From Cognatishimia sp. WU-CL00825 (GTDB lineage Bacteria; Pseudomonadota; Alphaproteobacteria; Rhodobacterales; Rhodobacteraceae), in assembly GCF_040364665.1 (NCBI RefSeq), contig NZ_BAABWX010000006.1:1-64000 (forward strand): a DNA stretch of 64,000 nt, given 5' to 3'. The notes below the pieces were generated by a model. It made no database searches. It was not told where the DNA came from and saw nothing but the letters and a program-made list of their open reading frames with translations. The position numbers were made by a program, and so were the translations under genes. Within the stretch, counting starts at the first letter, position 1. Each line of letters begins with the position of its first letter. Positions 39,175 to 47,668 of the stretch are shown here, in pieces.

Positions 39175-39190
39175 GTTATTCATGAATAAC
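39175..39190. promoter_or_regulatory. 16-bp perfect palindrome upstream of fliG
   Basis: GTTATTCATGAATAAC is a perfect palindrome 33-48 bases upstream of the fliG ATG, between that start and the CtrA-type site. It is in the right place for an operator, or a -10 overlapping site, of fliG. Confidence 0.5.
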
Positions 39191-39220
39191 CCGAACTATT
39201 CTTGAAGTCCAACAAGAACC

Positions 39221-39235
39221 TTAACGAAACGTAAA
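39221..39235. promoter_or_regulatory. CtrA-type site before fliG
   Basis: On the minus strand TTTA-N7-TTAA (plus strand TTAACGAAACGTAAA), one base off the palindromic consensus, 79-93 bases upstream of fliG. Confidence 0.5.
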
Positions 39236-39264
39236 AACTATCAGCCTATGGGGGAGCGTTGTGC

Positions 39265-40092
39265 CTATCCGCCGCCCGCATAGGGGAGATAGGATTGCAT
39301 GAGCGAGCCTGCCAACATGTACCAGCCATCGATCAGCACAAAGAAGATCACTTTGAAGGGCAAGGAAACGATGACCGGGGGCAGCATCATCATACCGGCG
39401 CTCATCAGCACAGAGGCGACGATCAAGTCGATGGCGATAAAGGGCAGATAGAGCAGAAAGCCGATGGTAAAGGCGCGGCGCAGTTCTGAGATCATGAAGC
39501 TGGGCACCAGAATGCGCCAAGAGACTTCTTCAGGGGAGGCGGGGGCAACATCGGGGTTTTCTTCGCCGGCGATGTCGGCAAACAGCGCGATGTCTTTTTC
39601 GCGGGTGTTGGCATACATAAAGGCGCGGAACGGATCGGAAATGGCCATGACGGCCTGTTCTTCGGTGATCGAGTTTTGGATCAGCGGGCGTAGGCCAGCC
39701 TGATAGGCGTCTTCAAACACCGGCTGCATGACAAAATAGGTCATGAAAAGCGCCATGGCGTTCAGCACCATATTGGGCGGGGTTTGGTTCAGGCCCAAGG
39801 CAGAGCGCAGCATCGAGAAAACAATGACAAAACGGGTGAAACTGGTCATCACCACCAAAAGACCCGGTGCAACCGACAGCACCGTGACCAGCGCAAACAG
39901 CTGGATGATGCGGCCCGACAGGGTGGCGTTGGCGTCGCTGCCCGCCTCGGATTGGCCAAAAGTGGACGACAGATCGCGGATCAGACTGCCGATATCGGCA
40001 TCCTGGGCAAAGGCCGGGCTGGTGAGCACAACAGCGGCCATAAAGAGCGCAGCAAGCACCCAGGATCTTTTGACTTTAAGGGGGGGCAACAC
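39265..40092 (-). CDS. fliP: flagellar export protein FliP
   Basis: 275 residues, with signal peptide (1-28, ending SPAFAQ) and about four membrane segments. Family signatures: VVMTSFTRFVIVFSMLRSALGLNQTPPNMVLNAMALFMTYFVM, and FLLYLPFIAIDLIVASVLMSAGMMMLPP near the C-terminus. Part of the type III export gate with FliQ and FliR. Third of the downstream genes after fliF, fliH and fliN. Confidence 0.94.
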   Translation of the reverse strand: MLPPLKVKRSWVLAALFMAAVVLTSPAFAQDADIGSLIRDLSSTFGQSEAGSDANATLSGRIIQLFALVTVLSVAPGLLVVMTSFTRFVIVFSMLRSALGLNQTPPNMVLNAMALFMTYFVMQPVFEDAYQAGLRPLIQNSITEEQAVMAISDPFRAFMYANTREKDIALFADIAGEENPDVAPASPEEVSWRILVPSFMISELRRAFTIGFLLYLPFIAIDLIVASVLMSAGMMMLPPVIVSLPFKVIFFVLIDGWYMLAGSLMQSYLPYAGGG

Positions 40093-40100
40093 CGGTTTGC

Positions 40101-40457
40101 TTATTGGCCGGGGATGAAGTCTTTGACGATCTCGCGCAGGGCGACGCCAATGAAATCACCGTTGACTTTGACCAGATCGCCACGGGCCACCATGCGGTCA
40201 TTGATCATGATATCAATCGGGTCGCCGACCTTGCGGTCCAGTTCAATCACCGAGCCACGGGTCAATTCCAACAGATCGGAAATTGACATGCGGCTGCGAC
40301 CCAGCACAACCCGCACGTCCAGTTTGACGTTATAAAGCGCATCTATATTGCGACCATCGCCGCCCTCGGCCATGGCCTGTAGGGTTTCTGCATCAAGGCC
40401 TTCGGTGGCTTTGGGTGCGTCGGTTTCGGTCTCTGGGGTCTGAGTGTCTTCTGACAT
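40101..40457 (-). CDS. fliN: flagellar motor switch protein FliN
   Basis: 118 residues. The SpoA/CheC-like domain occupies the C-terminal two thirds: LDVRVVLGRSRMSISDLLELTRGSVIELDR, DPIDIMINDRMVARGDLVKVNGDFIGVALREIV. An acidic disordered N-terminus precedes it. C-ring component that also docks FliH. Confidence 0.93.
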   Translation of the reverse strand: MSEDTQTPETETDAPKATEGLDAETLQAMAEGGDGRNIDALYNVKLDVRVVLGRSRMSISDLLELTRGSVIELDRKVGDPIDIMINDRMVARGDLVKVNGDFIGVALREIVKDFIPGQ

Positions 40458-40474
40458 GGTCTGGACCTTTGTGT

Positions 40475-41131
40475 TTACGGTTTCAATTGCGCAGAAGCTT
40501 GGCGCAGCGCGTCCAATAGCTCTGCGCAGATGCGATCAAGGCTGTAGTTCATAAAGCCGTTTTCCCAGCTCATCTTGGCTTCGCCATTGGTCAGGCTGGG
40601 GTCGGCGATGATGTCGGCGTTGGTGACTTGTTCGGCGACAAAGGCGTTGCGCAGATCAGCAGCGATGGCGGCTTCGGTGTCGGGCGACAGGCGCAGCGAA
40701 AGTTTGGACTGGCGCGCGCCCAGCCGCATGGCGTCTTTCAGACGCGCCTGAACCAAGTCAGCGGACATGGTTTTGATCAGATCCGGGGCGATGCGTTCGG
40801 AAATTTCCAGCACCATATCCACCAGATCGCGTTCTAGTTCGGTGCGCCGGGCCGCGTCTTGTGCAAGGAATTCAGTGAGTTGCTGGCGGATGTCTTCCAG
40901 AGCGGTTGCCGATTTGACCTCTTGGGCCTCTAGGATTTCGCGGCGTCCGGCCTGACGGCCTTCGGTCTCGCCCATTTCCATGCCCTGCGCGCGGGCTTCG
41001 GCCAAAAGGCCGGTCAGCTCGTCTTCGGTAAAGGTGTAAACCGGGGCGGCGGGTGCTTCGCCCTGCGCGGCGCCGTGACCGTTGATCTGGTCAGTTTCGG
41101 CATCAAAATCGCGCAGAATGAGGGCCATCAT
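40475..41131 (-). CDS. fliH: FliH-like flagellar export stator protein
   Basis: 218 residues. A divergent N-terminus, then a long Ala/Glu/Arg-rich helix (about 55-110, LARAQGMEMGETEGRQAGRR-like) and a C-terminal FliH/HrpE-like domain (MVLEISERIAPDLIKTMSADLVQARLKDAM ... LRLSPDTEAAIAADLR). Overlaps fliF by 4 bases (ATGA) and precedes fliN, the usual FliH position. Assigned by context plus helical architecture, since FliH is poorly conserved. Confidence 0.75.
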   Translation of the reverse strand: MMALILRDFDAETDQINGHGAAQGEAPAAPVYTFTEDELTGLLAEARAQGMEMGETEGRQAGRREILEAQEVKSATALEDIRQQLTEFLAQDAARRTELERDLVDMVLEISERIAPDLIKTMSADLVQARLKDAMRLGARQSKLSLRLSPDTEAAIAADLRNAFVAEQVTNADIIADPSLTNGEAKMSWENGFMNYSLDRICAELLDALRQASAQLKP

Positions 41132-42909
41132 ACTTCAGCCTCGGTGCGCAGCCAACTGCGCAACACGCGCAGCACATCGTCGGGCTTTTCTTCGGCCATG
41201 TTCTGGATGGCTTCGACGCGGGCCTTGATCAAGTTGCCACGCACACCCAGGGTTTCGATATATTCGTGGGGGCCTTCGTCGCCATCCAGATCAAAGATGC
41301 TGGTGACGCCCGGTGCTTTGGGATCAAAGGGGCCAACTTTGGGCAGTGGAGTTGCGCGGCCCCGTGGTGGCGTTGGGCTGCCATCTTGGGCCAAGGGCAT
41401 GCCATCGCCAAGGGCGGGATCTGGCGTGACAGAGGATAAGAGTTCGGCGGATTCCGGATTGACCACAGCCGACGGTGTTCCGTCAGGGCCAGCAATGGCA
41501 GCGGCGCCTTCGGCCGGTGGCAGTGCCGGTGTGGGCTTTTCAAGCAGGGTGCGCAGGGCCGGGCGCACGCCCAGGATCATGATCAGCGCAACAATGGCCA
41601 AGCCAAGCAAACCCCGCAGAATGGGCACGATATTGCGGGTCAATTGCTCGCCCATGGACAGGGTGATCGGGTCGCCGACTTCCATCGAGTAATCCATGAA
41701 CCGCAGGCTATCGACGGAAATGTCATCCCCGCGCGCGGCGCTAAAGCCAACAGCGGTTTTCACAAGCTCTGTCAGACGTTCGATTTCGGCGGCATCGCGT
41801 TCGGAATAGATCACCTCGCCGTCTTCGACATTGTAGATGCCGTTGACCAATACTGCGATGGACACCCGTTTGACTTCGCCGGCTTCGCGAATGATTTCGC
41901 GGCGGGTGTTGCCAATTTCATAGGTGACCACTTCGCCGGTTTTGGATTGGCTAGAGGCCGCGCCACCGCCGGCCGCATCTTGCAGGGCGGCCGGGATGTT
42001 GTTTTCAACGCCCACGCCGCCGCCATTTTCGGACCCGGCCTGTTCTTCGGTGCGGCTTTCGGTCGAGCGCACAACCTGTTGATCTGGGTTATAGCTTTGT
42101 TCCACAACCACTTCGCGGGCTGTGGTCAGGTCAACGTTGACGCGTACACGGGCGTTGCCTGCGCCCACGCGGGCGGTCAGCATGTTGCGCACTTCTTGCG
42201 CCAGACGTTCTTCGATGCCGGATTTGGCGGTTTGGCTGCTGCCTTGGCCGGTGCCATCGGCGTTTTCCGCAAGGATGACTTCGCCGCTGGCGGACAGCAC
42301 CGTCACGCGCCCCAGATCCAGTTCAGACACGGAGGAGGCCACGAGGTTGCGAATGGCAGAGGCCTGTTTGCGGCCAATGGTGCGGCCCGGCACAGGGCGG
42401 ACAATCACCGAGGCGCGCGGATTGGCGCGTTCGCGGGAAAAGGCCTCGCGTTCTGGCAGCACCAGATGCACCCGCGCGCTTTGCACGCCTTCCAGAGTTT
42501 GGATCGAGCGGGCAATTTCACCTTCCATGGCGCGCAGACGGTTCACCCGCTGCATGAAGGAGTTCATGGCAAGACCGGAGGATTCGTCAAACAGCTCCCA
42601 GCCGGGATCGCCCTCGATCGGCAGGCCGGTTTCGGCCAGCACCATGCGGGCGCGGGCCAGATTGTTGCCGGGCACCAGAACCGAGGTGCCATCTTCGGAC
42701 ATGCGCGCGTCAAAGCCGGCATTGGCCAGAGTGGCCTCGACCGAGGTGGCCGTAGCCGGGGACAAGTTTTTGTAAAGCGGTGCATAATCTGCTGTGGTGA
42801 CCGCGGAAATTCCAAGAATAAGGGCCGCCATCAGACCGGTTGCCACCGCCGCCAGAATCATCAGCTTGCGTTGGCCCAATCCGATCAGGTTGTTTATCAG
42901 GTTTTGCAC
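41128..42909 (-). CDS. fliF: flagellar MS-ring protein FliF
   Basis: 593 residues. Transmembrane segment at about 17-37, ring-building domain with YAPLYKNLSPATATSVEATLANAGFD and VPGNNLARARMVLAETGLP, RVHLVLPEREAFSRERANPRASVIVRP, a second membrane segment around 435-460, and a C-terminal cytoplasmic FliG-binding tail (PDDVLRVLRSWLRTEAEV). First gene of the fliF-H-N-P unit. Confidence 0.95.
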   Translation of the reverse strand: MQNLINNLIGLGQRKLMILAAVATGLMAALILGISAVTTADYAPLYKNLSPATATSVEATLANAGFDARMSEDGTSVLVPGNNLARARMVLAETGLPIEGDPGWELFDESSGLAMNSFMQRVNRLRAMEGEIARSIQTLEGVQSARVHLVLPEREAFSRERANPRASVIVRPVPGRTIGRKQASAIRNLVASSVSELDLGRVTVLSASGEVILAENADGTGQGSSQTAKSGIEERLAQEVRNMLTARVGAGNARVRVNVDLTTAREVVVEQSYNPDQQVVRSTESRTEEQAGSENGGGVGVENNIPAALQDAAGGGAASSQSKTGEVVTYEIGNTRREIIREAGEVKRVSIAVLVNGIYNVEDGEVIYSERDAAEIERLTELVKTAVGFSAARGDDISVDSLRFMDYSMEVGDPITLSMGEQLTRNIVPILRGLLGLAIVALIMILGVRPALRTLLEKPTPALPPAEGAAAIAGPDGTPSAVVNPESAELLSSVTPDPALGDGMPLAQDGSPTPPRGRATPLPKVGPFDPKAPGVTSIFDLDGDEGPHEYIETLGVRGNLIKARVEAIQNMAEEKPDDVLRVLRSWLRTEAEV

Positions 42910-42936
42910 GGTGCCTCCGGGGCGTTCTCGGTGTTG

Positions 42937-42951
42937 TTAAAATAAACTAAA
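42937..42951. promoter_or_regulatory. CtrA-type site before fliF
   Basis: On the minus strand TTTA-N7-TTAAC (plus strand TTAAAATAAACTAAA), 28-42 bases upstream of the fliF ATG in the 135-base divergent region with fliL. The rest of the gap is AT-rich and probably carries both promoters. Confidence 0.5.
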
Positions 42952-43044
42952 CTATTTTTGCCTAACAAGTAAATATCCATGTCTATACTTGCATTCATAA
43001 AGAAATAATAAGATTATAGTTCTTGATAGATCTATGGGTAATCA

Positions 43045-43707
43045 ATGGCCAAAGCACCAAAAAACAAGGATCAGAAGCCAGAAACCGACGCCCAAGGCGG
43101 CGGGCAGGGTGATGGCGATGAGGCCGCAAAGCCAAAGTCCAGCAAAAAGCTGCTTTTGGCGGCGGTTGTTCTGTCCTTGCTGTCCTTGGGGGGCGGGTTC
43201 TTTTTGGCGCGCATGGCCTTTCAGCAGGATGCGCAGCAATACGAACCGGATTACGTCGAAGAATCCGAAAGCGCCGAGATGGCAGATGGCGACGCTGGTG
43301 CGCATGGCGATGAGGACGGGCATAGCGATGACGAAGAGCACGCCGAAGAAGGTGGGGCCGCTGGCGAAGAGGTCGCAGATCCGAAGACAGAAGGTTTGTT
43401 GGCCTTTGATGAGATCCTGACCAATATCACCAGTTTTGATGCCCATGGCGTGCCGGGTCACTCGTTTCTGAAATTAAGCGTGGTGATGATTTACCGGCCT
43501 GATCCCGGTGCCGAAGCCCTGATGGAAAAGCGTCAGCCGTTCATGCGGGATTTGTTCAATGGCTATGCCCGCAGCCTGACCGAGGCTGATGTGCGTGGCA
43601 TGGCTGGGATTTTGACAGTCAAGGCCGAGCTGTTGAAACGGGCGCGGGCGGCGGCGGGCAATGATTTGCCACAAGAAATTCTGATCAGCGATCTGATCGT
43701 ACAATAG
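43045..43707 (+). CDS. fliL: flagellar basal-body-associated protein FliL
   Basis: 220 residues. Cytoplasmic lysine-rich start, single transmembrane helix (about 35-54, LLLAAVVLSLLSLGGGFFLA), a long acidic and His-rich linker (about 70-115), then the periplasmic FliL domain (FDEILTNITSFDAHGVPGHSFLKLSVVMIY). Stabilises the stator around the motor. First gene of fliL-fliM-DUF-motE. Confidence 0.9.
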   Translation: MAKAPKNKDQKPETDAQGGGQGDGDEAAKPKSSKKLLLAAVVLSLLSLGGGFFLARMAFQQDAQQYEPDYVEESESAEMADGDAGAHGDEDGHSDDEEHAEEGGAAGEEVADPKTEGLLAFDEILTNITSFDAHGVPGHSFLKLSVVMIYRPDPGAEALMEKRQPFMRDLFNGYARSLTEADVRGMAGILTVKAELLKRARAAAGNDLPQEILISDLIVQ

Positions 43708-43715
43708 GGGCGGTG

Positions 43716-44669
43716 ATGAACAAAACCATGTCACCAGAAGAAATCGCAGCGCAAAGCGGCAATCTGATTGATGAGATCATTCGGATGTCTGACTTTAGCT
43801 TTGAGCGCTTGCCGATGCTGGACATCATCGGGGAACGCCTGGCGGATACGCTGTCGGTTTTGATGCCCGATCTGACCGGGGTGATTTGTGAAGCCTCCCT
43901 GAAGCAATTGGATTACCTGCCGATGGCCCAGGCGATGGACGGGCTGAATATGCCCGCGTTGCTGGGGGTGGTGGCGGCGCAGAACCTGGATGGCGAATTG
44001 CTGATTGCCATGGATGCCACCTTTGCGTTGACGGCGATTGAATTGATGCTGGGCGGCACGGCCAAGGGCGAGATGCAGCGCCAATCCGAAGAATTCACCG
44101 CAATCGAGCGCGGTTTTGGCCATAAGCTGGCGGATGTGATTGCAGGTGAGTTGCAGCGCGGTCTGGCGATGGTGGGTGATGTGCATCTGGAAATGGACCG
44201 GATTGAAACCGATCCAGACTCTGCCACGGTCACCCAGCCGGCCAATCTGTGTGTGCGCATGCGGTTGACGGTGGTCTTGGCGGGGCGCACCGGGTCGGTG
44301 GATGTGATCATTCCTTATGATGCGCTGGAACCAATCCGCCCGAAATTGGGTAAAATCCACTTTGGCGAGCCAAGCGAAGACGGCAACCCCTGGAAAGACC
44401 AATTGTCAGGCCAAATTGAACGTTCGACCATCGAGCTGGAAGCGGTGCTGACCAATATCGGCGTGCCGATCCAATCGATCATGGATTGGAAGCCCGGCGA
44501 CACGCTGAACCTTTGGATCGAAGAAGACCACGCCGCCACGGTGGTGTGTGCCGAAACAGAAATGTTTAAGGCAGTGATGGGCAAACGCAACAATGGCAAT
44601 ACGGCCATTCGCATTGTGAAACAGATTGAACAGGAAGAGGAGACCGAAAATGGCCGCGACCCTTACTGA
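43716..44669 (+). CDS. fliM: flagellar motor switch protein FliM
   Basis: 317 residues from ATG 43716 (AGGGG upstream; a GTG one codon earlier is possible). CheC-like middle domain (LPMLDIIGERLADTLSVLMPDLTGV ... GGTAKGEMQRQSEEFTAIERGFGHKLADVIAGELQRGL) and a C-terminal SpoA domain (LEAVLTNIGVPIQSIMDWKPGDTLNLW). The N-terminus has EEIAAQSGNLIDEII in place of the usual LSQDEIDALL CheY-binding peptide, so CheY docking may differ. Overlaps the next gene by 20 bases. Confidence 0.88.
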   Translation: MNKTMSPEEIAAQSGNLIDEIIRMSDFSFERLPMLDIIGERLADTLSVLMPDLTGVICEASLKQLDYLPMAQAMDGLNMPALLGVVAAQNLDGELLIAMDATFALTAIELMLGGTAKGEMQRQSEEFTAIERGFGHKLADVIAGELQRGLAMVGDVHLEMDRIETDPDSATVTQPANLCVRMRLTVVLAGRTGSVDVIIPYDALEPIRPKLGKIHFGEPSEDGNPWKDQLSGQIERSTIELEAVLTNIGVPIQSIMDWKPGDTLNLWIEEDHAATVVCAETEMFKAVMGKRNNGNTAIRIVKQIEQEEETENGRDPY

Positions 44670-45018
44670 TATGGTGATCATTGTCTTGCTGGCAGGCAGC
44701 ATTGGCTATGGTTGGTATATTTCCCGCAAAGTGCAGGTCTTGATGGCCGCGCTGCAAGAGCTGGAGCCTTTGGTGAACGCGTTTTCAACCGCGGTGGATA
44801 AATCCGAGGAATCCGTCAATCAGCTGAAGCTGAATCTGGAAGAACCGCAGCAGCCGGTTAGCACGCAACACATGTTGGCAGAAGAAGACGACGACGAACC
44901 GATGTTTGCCACCCGTCGTGCTCCGGAGCATAAAATCCCCGGCGTGCAGGTTGTGCGCAACAAACAAGATCTGGTGCGCCGTTTCTTTGATGCGTCGCGT
45001 TCTGAGTCAAAGGTATAG
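44650..45018 (+). CDS. DUF6468-like membrane-anchored coiled-coil protein
   Basis: 122 residues from ATG 44650 (GAGGAG ten bases upstream, within fliM). N-terminal membrane helix (DMVIIVLLAGSIGYGWYIS), then a coiled coil (KVQVLMAALQELEPLVNAFSTAVDKSEESVNQLKLNLEE) and a C-terminal basic segment. Matches the small conserved protein found between fliM and motE-like genes in alphaproteobacteria (DUF6468 in my judgement). Function unknown; perhaps motor assembly. Confidence 0.65.
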   Translation: MAATLTDMVIIVLLAGSIGYGWYISRKVQVLMAALQELEPLVNAFSTAVDKSEESVNQLKLNLEEPQQPVSTQHMLAEEDDDEPMFATRRAPEHKIPGVQVVRNKQDLVRRFFDASRSESKV

Positions 45019-45021
45019 ATC

Positions 45022-45687
45022 ATGGCAAAGTTTCTGGTTGGTAAAGTGTTGATTGGCGGGCTGGTGTTGACGGCCTTTGCCAAAGCGGCTGTGTCCTTTC
45101 CGGAATTGCCCACACCGTTTGATACGCCGGCGCCGACCCAAATGCCGGTGGTGCAGGCCGCGGCCTCTGCCGAAGAAGAAGAACCGACGGGCCCGGTGCC
45201 TGCAGATGCGCCGCCGCCGGTTGTGGCGGGTCTCAGCTCGGTGCCAGCGCAATGTGAAACCCCCGAAGAGGTGTTGCGCGCCTTGTCGGTGGAGCGTGAC
45301 TTGATCATGGGGCAGCAAAAAACCCTGAATCTGCGCGAATCTGAGCTGGCCCTGGCCAAGGAAAAGCTGAGCATTGAAAAAGCCGCTTTGGTTGAACTGA
45401 AAGAGTCGATTCAATCGCTGTTGGGCAAGGTTGAAGCGGCCCAGACAGAAGATCTGGAACGGTTGATCAGTTTTTACAAAAACATGAAACCGGCCGAAGC
45501 TGCACGGATTATGGATGATCTGGACATCGAAGTGACCATCATGGTTTTAGGCACGATGAACCCCCGGACGGCCGCGCCGATTATGGCCAAAATGGCCCCG
45601 GTGCGGGCACGGGCCGTCTCCAAGATTATCCTGGAACGCAGCCAGTTGCCGGGTGATCAGGACCTGAACGGGATCCGTTTGAAATAG
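45022..45687 (+). CDS. MotE-like motility protein (MgtE N-domain fold)
   Basis: 221 residues. N-terminal hydrophobic anchor or signal (1-25), a Pro-rich periplasmic stretch, CETPEEVLRALSVERDLI, a coiled coil (about 95-140), and a C-terminal helical domain YKNMKPAEAARIMDDLDIEVTIMVLGTMNPRTAAPIMAKM, the MgtE_N/MotE pattern. In Rhizobium MotE is a periplasmic chaperone for MotC folding. Starts three bases after the preceding gene. Confidence 0.75.
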   Translation: MAKFLVGKVLIGGLVLTAFAKAAVSFPELPTPFDTPAPTQMPVVQAAASAEEEEPTGPVPADAPPPVVAGLSSVPAQCETPEEVLRALSVERDLIMGQQKTLNLRESELALAKEKLSIEKAALVELKESIQSLLGKVEAAQTEDLERLISFYKNMKPAEAARIMDDLDIEVTIMVLGTMNPRTAAPIMAKMAPVRARAVSKIILERSQLPGDQDLNGIRLK

Positions 45688-45721
45688 GGACAGATCACTT
45701 TATCGTACGGCGGTTGGTGGA

Positions 45722-46387
45722 TCAACGTGTTACTACCCGGTCTGAGTTACGCAGCAGATGAATGCCCACCCATGCAAACCAAACAATAAAACCCAAGCCG
45801 AATATGGCGCCGGTTATCGGGGCAAGAGCTGGGACGAGTGTGCTTAGTCCGGCAAGGCCAATCAGCAAGCCACAAATATTCATGGCCTTTGAAAATGCCC
45901 TAGTGCGCAAGGCCCCCCAGCTTAGGATCGACACCCACAAACCACCGGCAAGCTCATTACCGCCGCCCAGACCACTTTCCACTGCTGTAAGGCTTTGCAG
46001 AAAAATAACCGCTTGTGATGGGTTCAGAGCATAGAGGGTAGAAACTGTGCCCAAGGTGATGTTTGAAAGCATGCCACTGGCCAAAACGAGACCTGCCCAA
46101 ATCAAAGCAAAAGAAGTGGCCACCTGACTAAATGCGGGTGCTTTTTCTTTAAGCTTGTCATGAATGGCGAGGGCGAGGATGACCAAAACAATGGCATTCA
46201 GAATCCAAATTACCAAATTCCAGATATACATGATCAACTGGTTCTCAGAGAAAAACTTGGCCTGCGCAACCATGTCGTTTCCGTCATAGCCAGCGGGCTC
46301 CAACACGCCTAGCAACAGTCCAATACCAAACAAGTAGGTTCCGGCTGCGACCAGTCCGGCAATGCCGCCAATCCGTTGAAAATTCAT
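45722..46387 (-). CDS. multi-pass membrane protein of unknown function (DUF4386-like)
   Basis: 221 residues from ATG 46387; a longer frame exists but its first 32 residues are basic and atypical. Six hydrophobic segments, starting RIGGIAGLVAAGTYLFGIGLLLGVL, with a long loop GNDMVAQAKFFSENQLIMYIW. Resembles DUF4386-type proteins in length and topology. Located 147 bases after flhB on the same strand, with no flagellar signature. Possibly unrelated to motility. Confidence 0.6.
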   Translation of the reverse strand: MNFQRIGGIAGLVAAGTYLFGIGLLLGVLEPAGYDGNDMVAQAKFFSENQLIMYIWNLVIWILNAIVLVILALAIHDKLKEKAPAFSQVATSFALIWAGLVLASGMLSNITLGTVSTLYALNPSQAVIFLQSLTAVESGLGGGNELAGGLWVSILSWGALRTRAFSKAMNICGLLIGLAGLSTLVPALAPITGAIFGLGFIVWFAWVGIHLLRNSDRVVTR

Positions 46388-46534
46388 ATTGATCAGGCCC
46401 TTTCGTGTTAACCGTGGGATAAAACGTGAGATGCGTGCTGTAAACAGTCTTGATGTGCAAAGATCTAGCCTGAGGTTACACAATTCGGAAATCGGTCGCG
46501 CTTAGCGCCCTTTCAACTGCCGCGATCGGCTCGC

Positions 46535-47662
46535 TCACTCCTCATCTTCCCGCAACGTCGATCCAGCTGGGGGTTTGCGTCTGGGGTTGCGTTGGATTTC
46601 CATGACAAAGCTGATGATTTCCGCCACCACTTGCCAATGTTCAACAGGCACCACGTCGTCGACTTCGATCACGTCATAAAGCGAACGGGCAAGTGGTTTG
46701 TTTTCGACAATTGGCACATCGTGTTCTCGGGCGAGCTGGCGGATTTGCCGGGCCATCAGGTCGGCGCCTTTGGCGACGCATACCGGCACTTCGTCGATGC
46801 CCTGTTCATATTTCAGCGCCACGGCAAAATGGGTTGGGTTGGTCAGGATCACGCTGGCGGTGGGCACGGCGGTGGCAATACGTTGCTGGGCGCGTTGACG
46901 ACGCAGGGCGGCGCGTTTGCCTTTGATCAGCGGATCGCCTTCGGCCTCTTTCATCTCGTCGCGGATTTCCTTGATCGACATCATCTGTTTGCGCCGCCAG
47001 TCAAAGCGCCGCCACAGAATGTCCAGAATGGCCACCGGCACCAGAAAGGCGGCAGCGGCGATCAACAATTTGGTGGTGGCGTCCAGCATATAGCCGGGCA
47101 GGGCTTCGGGCACAAAGCCCGGGGCCTGCCAAATGTCGCGCACGGCGGTGTTTGTCACCCAAAGCGCCAGACCGCCGACCACCAGTACCTTCGTCAGGTT
47201 TTTGACAAATTCCACCACAGTGTTGGCGGAAAACTGGCGTTTCAGGCCTTCGACGATCGAGATTTTGGACAGTTTGGGTTTGACGCGGTCCAATGCTGCG
47301 ACGGTTTCGCCCTGGATCAGAACCCCAAACAGGCCCCCGGCCAAGAGCAGCATGAATATTGGGGCCAAAGCGGTCGCCACTCGCATGATGAAATCCCAGA
47401 ATATGGTGCCAAGGGCGGCGGTGCCCGCGCCACCAACCCCCACATCGATGCTGCCCGCGTGATCAATCAGCGAAGACAGCGCATCCACCAGCGGCGGGCC
47501 TTGCCATTGCAATGCAAAGGTGGTGATGCCGATCAGCGACACCACCACCATCATATTGCCCGTTTCCCGCGAGCTTGGGACGTCGCCTTTTTTACGGGCG
47601 TCGCGGAGCTTTTTCTCGGTGGGCTCCTGGGTCTTACTGCTTTTGTCTTCTTCGTCTGCCAT
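46535..47662 (-). CDS. flhB: flagellar export gate protein FlhB
   Basis: 375 residues. Basic N-terminus (DKSSKTQEPTEKKLRDARKKGDVPSSRE), four membrane helices, and a cytoplasmic autocleavage domain with the NPTH site in VILTNPTHFAVALKY and VPIVENKPLARSLYDVIEV. Controls the rod/hook-to-filament substrate switch. Six bases after fliR. Confidence 0.95.
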   Translation of the reverse strand: MADEEDKSSKTQEPTEKKLRDARKKGDVPSSRETGNMMVVVSLIGITTFALQWQGPPLVDALSSLIDHAGSIDVGVGGAGTAALGTIFWDFIMRVATALAPIFMLLLAGGLFGVLIQGETVAALDRVKPKLSKISIVEGLKRQFSANTVVEFVKNLTKVLVVGGLALWVTNTAVRDIWQAPGFVPEALPGYMLDATTKLLIAAAAFLVPVAILDILWRRFDWRRKQMMSIKEIRDEMKEAEGDPLIKGKRAALRRQRAQQRIATAVPTASVILTNPTHFAVALKYEQGIDEVPVCVAKGADLMARQIRQLAREHDVPIVENKPLARSLYDVIEVDDVVPVEHWQVVAEIISFVMEIQRNPRRKPPAGSTLREDEE

Positions 47663-47668
47663 TTTGTA

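Noticed and set aside
41644..42945. 433-residue open frame antisense to fliF
   Set aside because: His/Gly-rich nonsense typical of the reverse frame of a GC-rich gene; fliF is certain.
46400..46415. Possible CtrA site upstream of the membrane protein at 45722-46387 (TTAA and TAAA)
   Set aside because: Spacer is 8 bases rather than 7, so it does not fit the motif.
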